From contig JAWLBM010000021.1 in assembly GCA_041687675.1 (NCBI GenBank), positions 1 to 64,000 of the forward strand: a stretch of DNA of 64,000 nt. Direction: 5' to 3'. The notes under the pieces were generated by a model. That model saw nothing but the letters and a program-made list of their open reading frames with translations, did no database searches and was not told where the DNA came from. Every line of letters starts with the position of its first letter. Position 1 is the stretch's first letter. Made by a program: the position numbers and the translations under genes. The stretch is from JAWLBM01 sp041687675. GTDB taxonomy: Bacteria; Pseudomonadota; Alphaproteobacteria; Rhizobiales; Pleomorphomonadaceae. This document shows positions 43,829-52,098 of the stretch, in pieces.

Positions 43829-44611
43829 CTAAGGCAGACTGGCAGCAGGAATTGCGAAGGCTCGCATGACCTCCGCAGCATGACGCCGCAGTGTGTCCAC
43901 CGGCGCCGCCGCCCAGTCGGAAAGCAATTCGGCATAGGTGCAGGCCGAGAAGCGGAGCCCGCCTTCGACCAGCCCGGCAAGCCGCCTCACTTCGTCTCGA
44001 TGGGCAACGTGCAGTGCCGGCGGGATCGGGCGCCCATCGGGATAGCGCGTCGGTTCGTGAAAGAGATAGATCAGCGCGGCGGCCTTGCTCTGCCGGGCGG
44101 CCTGGGTGGAGAGGCCGAAGGCGTGCTTCACCAACTGGGCGGCGTCGAGGTGCCGAAAGGCAAGCGCGCCAGAGACGAGCCCGTCGCGTACCGCCTGCCA
44201 TGGCCGGGTGTCCTCGCGCCAGACCGGGCGGAAGTAGGCGTCCGAAAACTCGGGGACCGGCGTGTCCCGGAACGGCTCGAACCGCTTCGCCTCGACGCCG
44301 ATCAGCGCCTCCGAAGTCTCGACGACCGCATCGAGGTGCGGATGCCTGCCACCACGCCAGGGGAACCGGACGATCTCCTCCACTGCGACCCGCATGGCCG
44401 GCCAACTCAGGTGCTGGGTCCCCGGCAATGGCGGAAGGAGGCCCGGCCGGTCGACGAACAGGCCGAAGGCACTGCAGGCGAGGGCGGCGGAGGAGGCCGG
44501 GCTCAGGAACTTCGCGTCGAGCTCCCGCCCGGCGCCCTTCGAGAGCATGCCCAGGATCTTCTGCTTCGGCAGATGGTCGAGGAGGATGTCCTCCGGCGTG
44601 AGCGGCCTCAT
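43829..44611 (-). CDS. Second PD-(D/E)XK nuclease-like protein
   Basis: The 260-residue product has HLDAVVETSEALIGVEAKRFEP, here cut as Asp94 in HLDAVVE and Glu107-x-Lys109 in IGVEAKRF, the hallmark of restriction-endonuclease-like folds. The rest (YFRPVWREDTRPWQAVRDGL, ALIYLFHEPTRYPDG) is in the style of the PGN_0703-type nuclease-like family, although I cannot confirm membership. Its ATG overlaps the stop of the upstream gene at 44608 (ATGA), so both are co-translated. It may act with that protein. Confidence 0.7.
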   Translation of the reverse strand: MRPLTPEDILLDHLPKQKILGMLSKGAGRELDAKFLSPASSAALACSAFGLFVDRPGLLPPLPGTQHLSWPAMRVAVEEIVRFPWRGGRHPHLDAVVETSEALIGVEAKRFEPFRDTPVPEFSDAYFRPVWREDTRPWQAVRDGLVSGALAFRHLDAAQLVKHAFGLSTQAARQSKAAALIYLFHEPTRYPDGRPIPPALHVAHRDEVRRLAGLVEGGLRFSACTYAELLSDWAAAPVDTLRRHAAEVMRAFAIPAASLP

Positions 44612-45237
44612 GCGGCACCTTTCGCACTCGGAAGCACCACGGGCCGGTAGCCGGCCTTCAACACCGCCACATTCGGCTGCGGGGTCAGCACCGTGACCGC
44701 CGCGGACGAGGGACGCGGGAGCGGCGGGCCATAGCCGTCCGGGTCATAGGGGAACAACCCGTCTCCAAGGACGAGGAGGGCACGTGGATCGCCGGGCATC
44801 CGCACGAAACTGCCATCGGGTAGGTCGGAAAGGTCGGCCTCGAAGGTGACCTGGCGCCTGGCCCGCCGATCGATGCGGGCCCGCTCGAGCGCCTCGTCCA
44901 TCTCCGGCGCGCGCGGTCGCGGGCCGCCCAGGGCCTCGCACCAGAAGGCGACGTAGCGATTGTAGTCAGCGCGGCGGCATTCGGCGCAGGGGCGGTGGCC
45001 GGCGGCGAGGGCGACCGCCTCGTCGAGGAAGAATAGCTCGGTGTAGCGGCCGGGCTTCATCAGCGTGCGCCGGATCCCCGGCCAGGTCGGAGTGCAGGTG
45101 ATCCAGAGCCTCGTGTTCCACCGTCGCACAATCGTCCGGTTGTCGTCGTGCAGACAACCGCGGTTGCCCATAAAGAGCCCTCGGGCAGGGTGGGCGATGA
45201 TCTCGCCGTCAGGCGTCACACGGTTCTGCAGCGGCAT
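44608..45237 (-). CDS. Conserved protein with Ada-like Cys motif
   Basis: The ATG at 45237 follows GAGGAG. The 209-residue product starts MPLQNRVTPDGEIIAHPARG and contains ELFFLDEAVALAAGHRPCAE with CRRADY, recalling the second half of the Ada metal-binding domain (A-A-G-x-R-P-C-x-x-C-R-P). Family members I recall are annotated hypothetical. A role in sensing or repairing alkylated DNA is therefore only a suggestion. It is translationally coupled to the nuclease-like gene downstream. Confidence 0.72.
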   Translation of the reverse strand: MPLQNRVTPDGEIIAHPARGLFMGNRGCLHDDNRTIVRRWNTRLWITCTPTWPGIRRTLMKPGRYTELFFLDEAVALAAGHRPCAECRRADYNRYVAFWCEALGGPRPRAPEMDEALERARIDRRARRQVTFEADLSDLPDGSFVRMPGDPRALLVLGDGLFPYDPDGYGPPLPRPSSAAVTVLTPQPNVAVLKAGYRPVVLPSAKGAA

Positions 45238-45431
45238 GCGGCGGCTCCTCACGCGTCGGTTCTTAACCCAAGCGCCAGCCCAACTGGGCCCGGCCGAGCT
45301 TCGGCTCCCTCAGTCTCGGTGGATTGGCTGACAGGAACTGTCACCGGCCCGGCGGAGACTGCATTCCGCCAGCATCGCGGCTGCGCACACCGGGCACAAG
45401 CTGGAGGCGAGGCCCCGAAGAGGCACCACTT

Positions 45432-45470
45432 TCCTTCTTGACATGTCGAGATGTAGGATCTATCTCTCTC
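45432..45470 (+). promoter_or_regulatory. Promoter of the first MerR gene, with TTGACA/TGTCGA dyad
   Basis: TTGACA (45438-45443) is followed after 17 bases by TATCTC (45461-45466), a reasonable -35/-10 pair. The -35 box is half of the dyad CTTGACATGTCGAG, whose arms TTGACA and TGTCGA match the half-sites of the two operators at 52.0-52.4 kb. The predicted transcript would start within a few bases of the ATG at 45474, and no ribosome site is present, so the mRNA may be leaderless. Confidence 0.5.
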
Positions 45471-45473
45471 CCC

Positions 45474-46085
45474 ATGGCCAGCGACCCCACCCTCGACGAT
45501 CTCGTCGCCGCGTCCGGGATCAATGCCCGGACGATCCGCAGCTGGATCGACCAGGGGATTGTGCCGCGGCCACTCACCACCGGCCCGCGGGCGGCGTATC
45601 CGGCGGATGCGCTGCCGCGGCTGCTGGCGGCGAAGACGCTGCGCTACGGGCACGGGATGTCGCTGCCTGACATCCGCCAGGAGCTGACCAACGCGCCCTT
45701 CGCGCGGATCGAGGAACTGGCGGCGCGGGCGGCGGCGGCGACGCCGCTGCCGGAGGCGGGCGGCTCCGGGTCGGGGGCGCTGCAGTATCTCGCCGGCCTG
45801 CGCAAGGCCGGGGTCTTCCGCGGCGTCGACGTGCCGAAGGTGCGCGAGACGGAGGCGGAACCGGCCGCCGCCTCGGCGCTGGAGCGGCTTGCGGCCAGCA
45901 TGGAGGCGCTCGCCGGCGACCGGCGGCCGCCGCGGGCGAAGCCCTCGCGGGCCAAGACGCAGACCGTGTTCCCGGTGACGCCCGACGTCGAGATCGTCGT
46001 CCGCGGCGAGCTCGGGCCGGAGGAGACCGCGCTCTACGAGCGCATCGCCGAGCATTTCAGGACCATTCTCACCGGAGGATCGTGA
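45474..46085 (+). CDS. MerR-type helix-turn-helix regulator
   Basis: The 203-residue protein begins with a MerR-like winged helix (TLDDLVAASGINARTIRSW, then GPRAAYPADALPRLLAAKTL and GMSLPDIRQEL). A 120-residue C-terminal part is Pro/Ala-linked and ends with a small globular region (VEIVVRGELGPEETALYERI), perhaps a ligand or partner-binding module. No metal-binding Cys cluster is present. Its stop is two bases before the vWA gene's ATG, so it is co-expressed with that gene and probably regulates it. Confidence 0.85.
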   Translation: MASDPTLDDLVAASGINARTIRSWIDQGIVPRPLTTGPRAAYPADALPRLLAAKTLRYGHGMSLPDIRQELTNAPFARIEELAARAAAATPLPEAGGSGSGALQYLAGLRKAGVFRGVDVPKVRETEAEPAAASALERLAASMEALAGDRRPPRAKPSRAKTQTVFPVTPDVEIVVRGELGPEETALYERIAEHFRTILTGGS

Positions 46086-46087
46086 CC

Positions 46088-47377
46088 ATGGCCGCATCCA
46101 TCGACATCCGCGCCGCCGCCGACCGGCGCCTCGCCTGGTGGCGCGGCGGATCGGTTCGCTTCATCACGGCCACCGTGACCGCTTCGGGGGAGACCGCCGG
46201 GCCCCGCGCGGCGCTCAACCTCGGCATCGCAGTCGACACCTCGAGCTCCATGTCCGGCGGCAAGATCGGGACGGCGAGGCGCGCGGCGCTCGCCCTCGTC
46301 GAGACGCTGGACGCGGCCGACACGCTGACGCTCACCGCCTTCTCCGAGACGGGCGAACTCCTCCTCGACCACGTCGCCATGGACGAGGATGGCAAGGCGG
46401 CGGCGCGGCGGGCGATCGACCTCCTCGAGGCGCACGGCATGACCAACCTCTCCGAGGGCTGGCTGCTCGCTGCCGAGGGGGTGGCGAAGGCGATGCGCGA
46501 GGGCGCGGTGAGCCGCACGGTGATCGTCACCGACGGCCACACCAACCAGGGCATCCGCGACCGCGGCGAACTTGCCGCCCACGCCTCGGCGCTGAGGGCG
46601 AACGGCATCGCCACCTCCACCGTCGGTGTCGGCGACGACTACGACAGCGTCCTCCTGCAGGCGCTCTCCGCCGAGGGTGGCGGCATGATGCACGACGCGG
46701 AGTTCGACCGCGAGATCGTCGAGGTGCTGGAGGGCGAGCTCAAGGAACTGCGCGCCCTCGCGCTCGAGGCCGCCTATATCACGGTGGCCGTGCCGCCGGG
46801 CGCCGCAGCGGAGAGCCTCGGCGCCCTGCCGGCGACGCGCACCGCCGACGGACTCCGCGTCTTCATGGGCGCGCTCGGGGCCGGGGCGAGCCGCGACCTG
46901 GTCCTGAAGCTCACCCTGCCGGGAGGGCCGATCGGGTCGGACCTCGTCGTGCGGCTCGCGGCCGAGGGGATTGCGCCGGGATCCGGCGATGCGCCGGCGG
47001 CGGACGCCGAGGTGCGCTTCGAACTGGCGCGGGGCTCGGTGAACACGCCGCAGCCGCGCGACGAGGCGGTGGCGGCGATCGTCGCCCGCACCTGGCATGC
47101 CGATGCGGCCCGCCGCGCCGCCGCGCTCAACCGGCAGGGCATGCGCGACCAGGCGGCCGCCTGGCTGAAGCGCGAGATCCACTTCTTCGGCCGCTACGTC
47201 ACCGGCATCCAGGGCGGAGCGGACCTCCTCGCCGAGCTCGAGACCATGGCCGCCGGCGCCCACCGCGACTGGGACGAGCGGACGCGCAAGGAGATCGAGG
47301 TCTCCATGTACAAGCGCAGCCGCCGCGAGACCGACTACCGCCGGACCTCGCGCGAGAGCCCGTGGGGGCGGCTCTGA
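46088..47377 (+). CDS. von Willebrand factor A domain protein
   Basis: The ATG at 46088 lies nine bases after GGAGG; a GTG at 46082 is too close. The 429-residue product has an intact MIDAS: IAVDTSSSMSGGK (D-x-S-x-S), the Thr in GMTNLSEG and the Asp in IVTDGHTNQG. The following region is beta-rich, and the C-terminal helix (REIHFFGRYVTGIQGGADLL) is characteristic of this bacterial subgroup. There is no signal peptide or membrane helix, so it is cytosolic. MIDAS vWA proteins form metal-dependent protein contacts; a second such protein, with a VIT domain, is at 52751. Confidence 0.85.
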   Translation: MAASIDIRAAADRRLAWWRGGSVRFITATVTASGETAGPRAALNLGIAVDTSSSMSGGKIGTARRAALALVETLDAADTLTLTAFSETGELLLDHVAMDEDGKAAARRAIDLLEAHGMTNLSEGWLLAAEGVAKAMREGAVSRTVIVTDGHTNQGIRDRGELAAHASALRANGIATSTVGVGDDYDSVLLQALSAEGGGMMHDAEFDREIVEVLEGELKELRALALEAAYITVAVPPGAAAESLGALPATRTADGLRVFMGALGAGASRDLVLKLTLPGGPIGSDLVVRLAAEGIAPGSGDAPAADAEVRFELARGSVNTPQPRDEAVAAIVARTWHADAARRAAALNRQGMRDQAAAWLKREIHFFGRYVTGIQGGADLLAELETMAAGAHRDWDERTRKEIEVSMYKRSRRETDYRRTSRESPWGRL

Positions 47378-47429
47378 GGTCCCCGCGAGCCCTGTCGAAC
47401 CCTTCTCTTATACCGTCGAGCCATCCGCC

Positions 47430-47975
47430 ATGCGCACCAGCCTCACCCACCCGCTCCTCATCGCCGACCTCTCCGTCCCGGGCCACCCGGGCCGGATCGG
47501 CATCACCTTCTGCCCCGGCAAGGTGGACGCGCAGTCGATGAGCGGGCCGTGGGCCCGCGACCTCGACGCCGACCTCGACGTCATCCGCGCCTGGGGCGCG
47601 GCGGCGGTGGTGACGCTGATCGAGGATCACGAGTTCGAACTCCTCAAGGTGCCCGGCCTCGCCGCCGGCGTCGCTGCCCGCGAAATGAGGTGGCACCACC
47701 TGCCGATCCGTGACGTCGACGTTCCGGGCGCCGCCTTCGAGCGGCGGTGGCGGGAGGCGGGACCGGCGCTGCACGCCCTGCTGCAGGCAGGCCAACGTGT
47801 TCTCGTCCACTGCCGCGGCGGCCTCGGCCGGGCGGGGACGGTCGCCGCCCGGCTGCTGGTAGAGGCGGGGGTCGCGCCGGGCGAGGCGATCAACATGGTG
47901 CGCAAGGTCCGGCCAGGGGCGATCGAGACGCGCCGGCAGGAGGACCATGTGCGCGGGCTGCGGGCGCAGGCATGA
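47430..47975 (+). CDS. Dual-specificity protein phosphatase
   Basis: A 181-residue protein with the Cys-phosphatase P-loop VLVHCRGGLGRAGTVA (Cys128, Arg134) and a candidate general acid Asp95 or Asp97 in LPIRDVDVPG. The structure matches cyclin-dependent-kinase-inhibitor-3-like/DSP phosphatases, which often occur as small stand-alone enzymes. It lies 52 bases after the vWA gene and 17 before the first ADP-ribosylglycohydrolase. Two removal enzymes (phosphatase and ADP-ribosylhydrolase) in one run suggest reversible modification of a shared target; that is inference. Confidence 0.88.
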   Translation: MRTSLTHPLLIADLSVPGHPGRIGITFCPGKVDAQSMSGPWARDLDADLDVIRAWGAAAVVTLIEDHEFELLKVPGLAAGVAAREMRWHHLPIRDVDVPGAAFERRWREAGPALHALLQAGQRVLVHCRGGLGRAGTVAARLLVEAGVAPGEAINMVRKVRPGAIETRRQEDHVRGLRAQA

Positions 47976-47992
47976 GATCGGGGGGAACTGAG

Positions 47993-48904
47993 ATGGCCGA
48001 ACGGATGGAATTTCGCACCGACGCCGCCATGCTCGACCGGGCTGTCGGCGCCCTCGTCGGGCTGGCGGTGGGCGATGCGGTCGGGACCACCCTCGAGTTC
48101 ACCGCGAAGCCCGCCGAGCCGGTGCTGTTCGACATGGTCGGCGGCGGGCCGTTCCGGATGCCGGCGGGCGGGTGGACGGACGACACCTCGATGGCGCTGG
48201 CGCTCGCCGACAGCCTCCTCCACGACCCGGACCTCGATCCGAAGGACCTGATGGACCGTTTTGTGGCCTGGCACCAGCGAGGCGACTACTCCCACACCGG
48301 CACCTGCTTCGACATCGGCAACACCGTAGGCGCGGCGCTGCGTCGATACCGGGAGACCGGGGACCCGGTCGCGGGCTCGACCGATCCCCGCTCGGCTGGA
48401 AACGGCGCGCTGATGCGGCTCGCGCCCGTTGCGGTGCGCCATCCCTTCGATGCCGAGCGCCGGCGCCGGGTGGCGGCGCTGCAGACGCGGACGACGCACG
48501 GGGCGGCCGAGGCGGTGGCTATGTCGGAGCTCTACGCCGACCTGATCGCGGCCCTCATCGCCGGCGAGCCGGTCGCGGCGGTGCTCGACGCGGCGGAGGC
48601 CCGGCTCCCCGGCTGGCGGGGTGCGCCGCGCGAGGCGATCCGCGGGTCGGGCTACGTCATGCATTCGGCGACGGCGGCGCTCTGGGCCTTCTCGCAGGCG
48701 ACGGACTTCCGCGAGGCGGTGCTTCTCGCCGCCAACCTCGGCGAGGACGCCGACACCACGGCGGCGATCACGGGCCAGCTCGCGGGCGCGGCCTGGGGGA
48801 TGAGCGGCGTCCCGGCCGAGTGGCTGGAGCGCCTCCTCTGGCGCGAGCGGATCGAGGTGACGGCCCGCCAGCTCGCCGTTGCAGGACTGGGCGACCGGAT
48901 TTGA
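47993..48904 (+). CDS. ADP-ribosylglycohydrolase family protein (1)
   Basis: The ATG at 47993 has GGGGGA upstream; an ATG at 47972 overlaps the phosphatase stop. The 303-residue protein has the di-metal ARH site: VGLAVGDAVGTTLEF, GGWTDDTSMALALAD, SAGNGALMRLAPVAV and GEDADTTAAITGQLAG with the acidic metal ligands intact. The family removes ADP-ribose from proteins, as DraG does from nitrogenase reductase, or acts on free ADP-ribosylated metabolites. Substrate is unknown. A second family member lies at 49176. Confidence 0.93.
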   Translation: MAERMEFRTDAAMLDRAVGALVGLAVGDAVGTTLEFTAKPAEPVLFDMVGGGPFRMPAGGWTDDTSMALALADSLLHDPDLDPKDLMDRFVAWHQRGDYSHTGTCFDIGNTVGAALRRYRETGDPVAGSTDPRSAGNGALMRLAPVAVRHPFDAERRRRVAALQTRTTHGAAEAVAMSELYADLIAALIAGEPVAAVLDAAEARLPGWRGAPREAIRGSGYVMHSATAALWAFSQATDFREAVLLAANLGEDADTTAAITGQLAGAAWGMSGVPAEWLERLLWRERIEVTARQLAVAGLGDRI

Positions 48905-48989
48905 CACCGGGCGGAGAGAGGATGTGATCCGGAGGGCCAGCTCGGCACGGCCGAGGGCACGACAGCGTCCTCACCTGCCGGACCGGACC

Positions 48990-49012
48990 CTCTCCCCCCT
49001 TGCGGGGGAGAG
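48990..49012. repeat. CTCTCCCCC hairpin, dispersed-repeat-like
   Basis: CTCTCCCCC pairs perfectly with GGGGGAGAG around a five-base loop. It is followed by GCTGGAGAGGGGGGTGGCC. Sequences like this occur many times between genes in alphaproteobacteria, often with CCCTCTCCCC..GGGGGAGAGG cores. It sits in the 271-base gap between the two ADP-ribosylglycohydrolase genes and lacks a T-run, so a terminator role is uncertain. Confidence 0.55.
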
Positions 49013-49175
49013 CTGGAGAGGGGGGTGGCCACCCCTCCGCCGACGCAACCGTCGACGCAGGTCTGCCCGGGTTGGAGAGGCTGGAACGGCGAGACCCCCA
49101 TCAGCCACCGAGCACACCCGCGGTCCGCCTGACACCAGGCAAGAAGCGTGCAACGAGTTGGAAAGGAGCCTTCCC

Positions 49176-49982
49176 ATGATCGGTGCCATCGCCGGTGACG
49201 TGATCGGGTCGATCTACGAGCACCGCAACCTGAAGTCCAAGGACTTCCCGCTGTTCTCGCCGGACTGCCGGTTCACCGACGACACAGTGCTGACCGTGGC
49301 GGTGGCGGATTGCATTCTCAACGACGGCGACTTCGGCGAGGCAATACAGTCCTGGGCGCGGCGCTATCCCTCCCGCGGCTACGGCGGCACCTTCCGGCGC
49401 CGGATGTGGGACGACGCCCGGCGGCCCTACGGCAGCTTCGGCAACGGCTCGGCGATGCGCGTGTCGCCAGTCGCGCACCTCGCCCGCGACGACGCCCACG
49501 CGCTGGAGCTCGCCGCCGCCTCGGCCGCCTGCACCCATGACCACCCGCAGGGCATCGCGGGCGCGCAGGCGGTCACGCTGGCGATGCGTCTCGCCATGGC
49601 CGGCCACGCGCCGGCAGTGATCCGGGCGGAGGTGTCGCGCAGCTTCGGCTACGACCTCTCGGCCTCCGTCGACCAGATCCGCCCGGCCTACCGCTTCGAC
49701 GTCACCTGCCAGGGCTCGGTCCCGCAGGCGATCACCTGCGCCCTCGAGGCCACCTCCTTCGAGGACGCTATCCGCAACGCGATCTCGATCGGCGGCGACA
49801 GCGACACCATCGCCGCCATTGCCGGCGGCATCGCGGAAGTGATGTTCGGGGTGCCGAGGGAGATCGTGGAGCGAACCCGGGCGCACCTCAGGCCCGACAT
49901 CCTGGCGGTGGTGGACCTCGTCGAGGCGATGACCCGCCAGCGGCGGGCCGGCATGGCGGTAGCGGGAGGAACGGTGCATTGA
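49176..49982 (+). CDS. ADP-ribosylglycohydrolase family protein (2)
   Basis: The ATG at 49176 has AAAGGAG upstream. The 268-residue product is a different subgroup from the preceding one: GAIAGDVIGSIYEHRNLKSK, then FTDDTVLTVAVAD, GNGSAMRVSPVAHL and SIGGDSDTIAAIAGGIAE. All metal-ligand Asp motifs are retained, so it should be active. A REP-like gap separates it from ARH 1, so it may have its own promoter. It runs into the FGase-like gene with a TTGA overlap. Confidence 0.93.
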   Translation: MIGAIAGDVIGSIYEHRNLKSKDFPLFSPDCRFTDDTVLTVAVADCILNDGDFGEAIQSWARRYPSRGYGGTFRRRMWDDARRPYGSFGNGSAMRVSPVAHLARDDAHALELAAASAACTHDHPQGIAGAQAVTLAMRLAMAGHAPAVIRAEVSRSFGYDLSASVDQIRPAYRFDVTCQGSVPQAITCALEATSFEDAIRNAISIGGDSDTIAAIAGGIAEVMFGVPREIVERTRAHLRPDILAVVDLVEAMTRQRRAGMAVAGGTVH

Positions 49983-50680
49983 CGGGCCTGGTCGTCCATG
50001 TCCCGCACGCGAGCCTCGCGATCCCGCCCGAGGTCCGCAGCCAGTTCGTCCTTGACGACGCCGCGCTCGCGGAGGAGGCCCACCTGTCGGCGGACCTCTG
50101 GACGGACGAGCTCGCCCGGGCGGCGTGGCCGGACGCGGTCCAGGTGGTCGCCCCGGTGTCGCGCCTCGTCGTCGACGTGGAGCGCTACGCGGACGATGCC
50201 CTCGAGCCGATGGCGGCGGTCCGCCGCGGCATGGTCTACGCGTGCCGGCACGACGGTGCGCCTCTCCGGCGTGGGGTCACCGAGGAGGAGCGGGAGGCGC
50301 TGCGGCGGACCTGGTACGAGCCTCACTGGAGGTGGCTGCGGGAAGTTGCTGCCGGGCAGGTGCTGGTCGACCTCCACAGCTACCCGGTCGATCCCTGGCC
50401 GGTGGAGCCGGACCCGGCCGCCCCGCGCCCGGCGATCGACCTCGGCACCGACCCGGCGCTGACGCCGCCGGCGTGGACGGCCACGCTGCGGCGCCATTTC
50501 CAATCCGCGGGCTGGAATGTCGGCGAGAACACGCCCTACGCCGGGGTGATCGACGCCGGAGCCCGGGCCGCCGTGATGATCGAGATCCGGCGCGACCTCG
50601 TCGGCGACGGGCCGGGCGGACCCGGCTGGTCCGCGCTCGTCGAGGCGCTGCGGACGATGCCGATCCCTCTCCACGCGTGA
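49979..50680 (+). CDS. N-formylglutamate amidohydrolase-like protein
   Basis: The likely start is TTG at 49979, overlapping the previous stop by three bases. The 233-residue product shows the FGase/metallocarboxypeptidase pattern: VVHVPHASLAIPP, then SRLVVDVERYADDALEPMA, VLVDLHSYP and VMIEIRRDL. The family hydrolyses N-formylglutamate in histidine catabolism, but no hut genes are nearby. Coupling to an ADP-ribosylhydrolase suggests another amide substrate; this is inferred. Confidence 0.85.
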   Translation: MTGLVVHVPHASLAIPPEVRSQFVLDDAALAEEAHLSADLWTDELARAAWPDAVQVVAPVSRLVVDVERYADDALEPMAAVRRGMVYACRHDGAPLRRGVTEEEREALRRTWYEPHWRWLREVAAGQVLVDLHSYPVDPWPVEPDPAAPRPAIDLGTDPALTPPAWTATLRRHFQSAGWNVGENTPYAGVIDAGARAAVMIEIRRDLVGDGPGGPGWSALVEALRTMPIPLHA

Positions 50681-50720
50681 ACCGCTGCGACCCGACCGAC
50701 CTGAAAGACCGGAGCCGCCC

Positions 50721-51212
50721 ATGACCGCCACGCCCCGCATCCCGATGAGCCCGGCCGAACTGCCGCAGCAGCGGATCCACTCCGTCGTCGGCCTGCCGCC
50801 CCGGCCGGATCCCTTCGAGTTCGGGGTCGGCTACGGCGACTTCCCGGAGGGCATCGTGCCGAAGCGCGGGGTGCCGCGGTTGCCGTCGATGCTGGCGCAG
50901 GTCGAGTGGGCGCAGTCGCCTTGGAACAACGGGATCACCGCCTTCTACCTGCAGCGACGGAGCCGCGTCTGGCTGCTCTGGACGCGATCCCTTGACGACA
51001 ACGCCTGGCCCTGGCGGTGGGACTGGCTCCCGGTCGGCTGGTGCCCGCGGCGCGGCGTCGACGAGCGGCAGGCGGCGATGCACCTGCTGCTCGAGTACTG
51101 GCGCTTCGAGACCGGCGGCGAGGGCCGGCCCTACGACTGGATCAACGAGGAGGGCGACCTCTCGGTCGCCGACCTCGAGGCGATCGTGCGGGAGATGAAG
51201 TCCGGCGGATGA
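50721..51212 (+). CDS. Hypothetical protein, Trp-rich
   Basis: A 163-residue protein with many aromatic residues (WNNGITAFYLQRRSRVWLLW, NAWPWRWDWLPVGWCP). No signal peptide, no membrane helix and no recognised family. It probably is a compact cytosolic domain. It follows the FGase-like gene by 40 bases and converges on the small gene at 51219, with seven bases between stops. Confidence 0.65.
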   Translation: MTATPRIPMSPAELPQQRIHSVVGLPPRPDPFEFGVGYGDFPEGIVPKRGVPRLPSMLAQVEWAQSPWNNGITAFYLQRRSRVWLLWTRSLDDNAWPWRWDWLPVGWCPRRGVDERQAAMHLLLEYWRFETGGEGRPYDWINEEGDLSVADLEAIVREMKSGG

Positions 51213-51218
51213 GCCGCC

Positions 51219-51467
51219 TCACCGCCCGAACAGGGCGGTCCCGGCGAGGCTCTTCTGGCCGCGCGCGGGGCGGATCGGGCGGGCGGCGAGGCGCTCGAGA
51301 AGGGCGCGGGTGCCGATCGGCTCGGCGCCGGGAATCACCAGCTGGTCGCCCTCGGCGGCGTAGGAGGGCCGCTTCGGCGGCCTCGCCCGCGCCGGGCGTT
51401 CGGTGCCGGGGATCACGTATTGCAGGCCGGCCGCGGTCGGCTCGACGGGGAAAGAGGGCTTGGTCAT
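51219..51467 (-). CDS. Small protein with two VIPGxE motifs
   Basis: The ATG at 51467 follows GGAG. The 82-residue product contains LQYVIPGTE and, 30 residues later, QLVIPGAEPIGTRALLERLA, and ends GQKSLAGTALFG. I recall small alphaproteobacterial proteins with a single LPGAE-type motif of this kind, of unknown function. The sequence is otherwise disordered and basic. A near-palindrome TGTCGACA lies at 51542, 75 bases upstream. Confidence 0.6.
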   Translation of the reverse strand: MTKPSFPVEPTAAGLQYVIPGTERPARARPPKRPSYAAEGDQLVIPGAEPIGTRALLERLAARPIRPARGQKSLAGTALFGR

Positions 51468-51802
51468 GGCAGGGTCTCCGAAGGGAGAGGCTAGCATCCG
51501 CCCGGCACGGCGCGAGGGGGCGGTTGCGGCGCGGCCGGGGTTGTCGACAGGTTTCGGCAGGGCGATGCGACACGTTCCGGACGTCGCCGCGGCTCGTTGT
51601 TTGACCGACCATGTCCGTGGCCGAGTTCCTGCTGGCTCGCTCACCGTCACCGGAACCGGGAACCGCGCCGCCGGCCTGCTGACATTCACACGTCAGCATT
51701 TGTCACCCCGGCCGCCTACATTCCATCTCGCGGCCGGCGGCGAGGATGCCGGATTGCGGACCGGGGGCGAATCATTCCCCCGCCAATCGGGAGGGCCGGG
51801 CG
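51468..51802. promoter_or_regulatory. Intergenic region with palindromes before the tiny membrane genes
   Basis: This 335-base region separates the small minus-strand gene from the tiny membrane genes. It contains TGTCGACA (51542-51549), which is a fused copy of the TGTCGA half-site, and a perfect seven-base dyad, TGCTGAC (51678) with GTCAGCA (ending 51699), followed by TTGTCAC. A GGGAGGG ribosome site precedes the ATG at 51803. No longer gene is credible here. Confidence 0.45.
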
Positions 51803-51886
51803 ATGGGGCAGCTGACCAAGCTTCTGTTCTGGCTCGCCATGTTCGTGATCACGCTGGCGCTTTTCGTTCGGATCCCCGGCAACTGA
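51803..51886 (+). CDS. Tiny membrane protein, 27 residues (1)
   Basis: A strong ribosome site (GGGAGGG) precedes ATG at 51803. The peptide is a single hydrophobic helix, LTKLLFWLAMFVITLALFV, with a Gly-Gln start and IPGN end. It is followed nine bases after its stop by a second similar peptide. Independent ribosome sites and matching layout support translation. Function is unknown; small membrane peptides regulate membrane enzymes or act as toxins in other systems. Confidence 0.6.
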   Translation: MGQLTKLLFWLAMFVITLALFVRIPGN

Positions 51887-51895
51887 GGACGCACC

Positions 51896-51973
51896 ATGGC
51901 TGGATTGATCAAGTTCCTCGTCGGCCTCGGCCTCATCGTCCTGGGGGTGGCCTACATCCTCGCCATGGACTGA
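51896..51973 (+). CDS. Tiny membrane protein, 25 residues (2)
   Basis: ATG at 51896 follows GAGGAC (in CTGAGGACGCACC). The peptide has one hydrophobic helix, IKFLVGLGLIVLGVAYILA, ending MD. It is in tandem with the previous one, suggesting a bicistronic pair. No homologue is recognised. The half-site TGTCGAAA starts 25 bases after its stop, where the regulatory zone for the next gene begins. Confidence 0.6.
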   Translation: MAGLIKFLVGLGLIVLGVAYILAMD

Positions 51974-51997
51974 GGGTCGGGTGAACAACAGAATATT

Positions 51998-52047
51998 TGT
52001 CGAAAGGCATTGAACCCGGACATTGTGACACATACCTTGTCGAAACG
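51998..52047 (+). promoter_or_regulatory. Promoter and MerR-type operator of the 62-residue gene
   Basis: TTGAAC (52010-52015) and TACCTT (52033-52038) are separated by 17 bases, a fair promoter. The -10 lies inside a dyad with arms TTGTGACA (52023) and TGTCGAAA (52038-52045). Reversed, this 23-base element agrees with the element over the second MerR promoter (52373-52395) at 18 of 23 positions. A further single TGTCGAAA lies at 51998-52005. This suggests shared repression by the MerR encoded at 52408. Confidence 0.55.
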
Positions 52048-52098
52048 GCGCCGCCCACCGGATTGCGCGGCCGGCGCCTCTCCCGGGAGGAGATCGCC

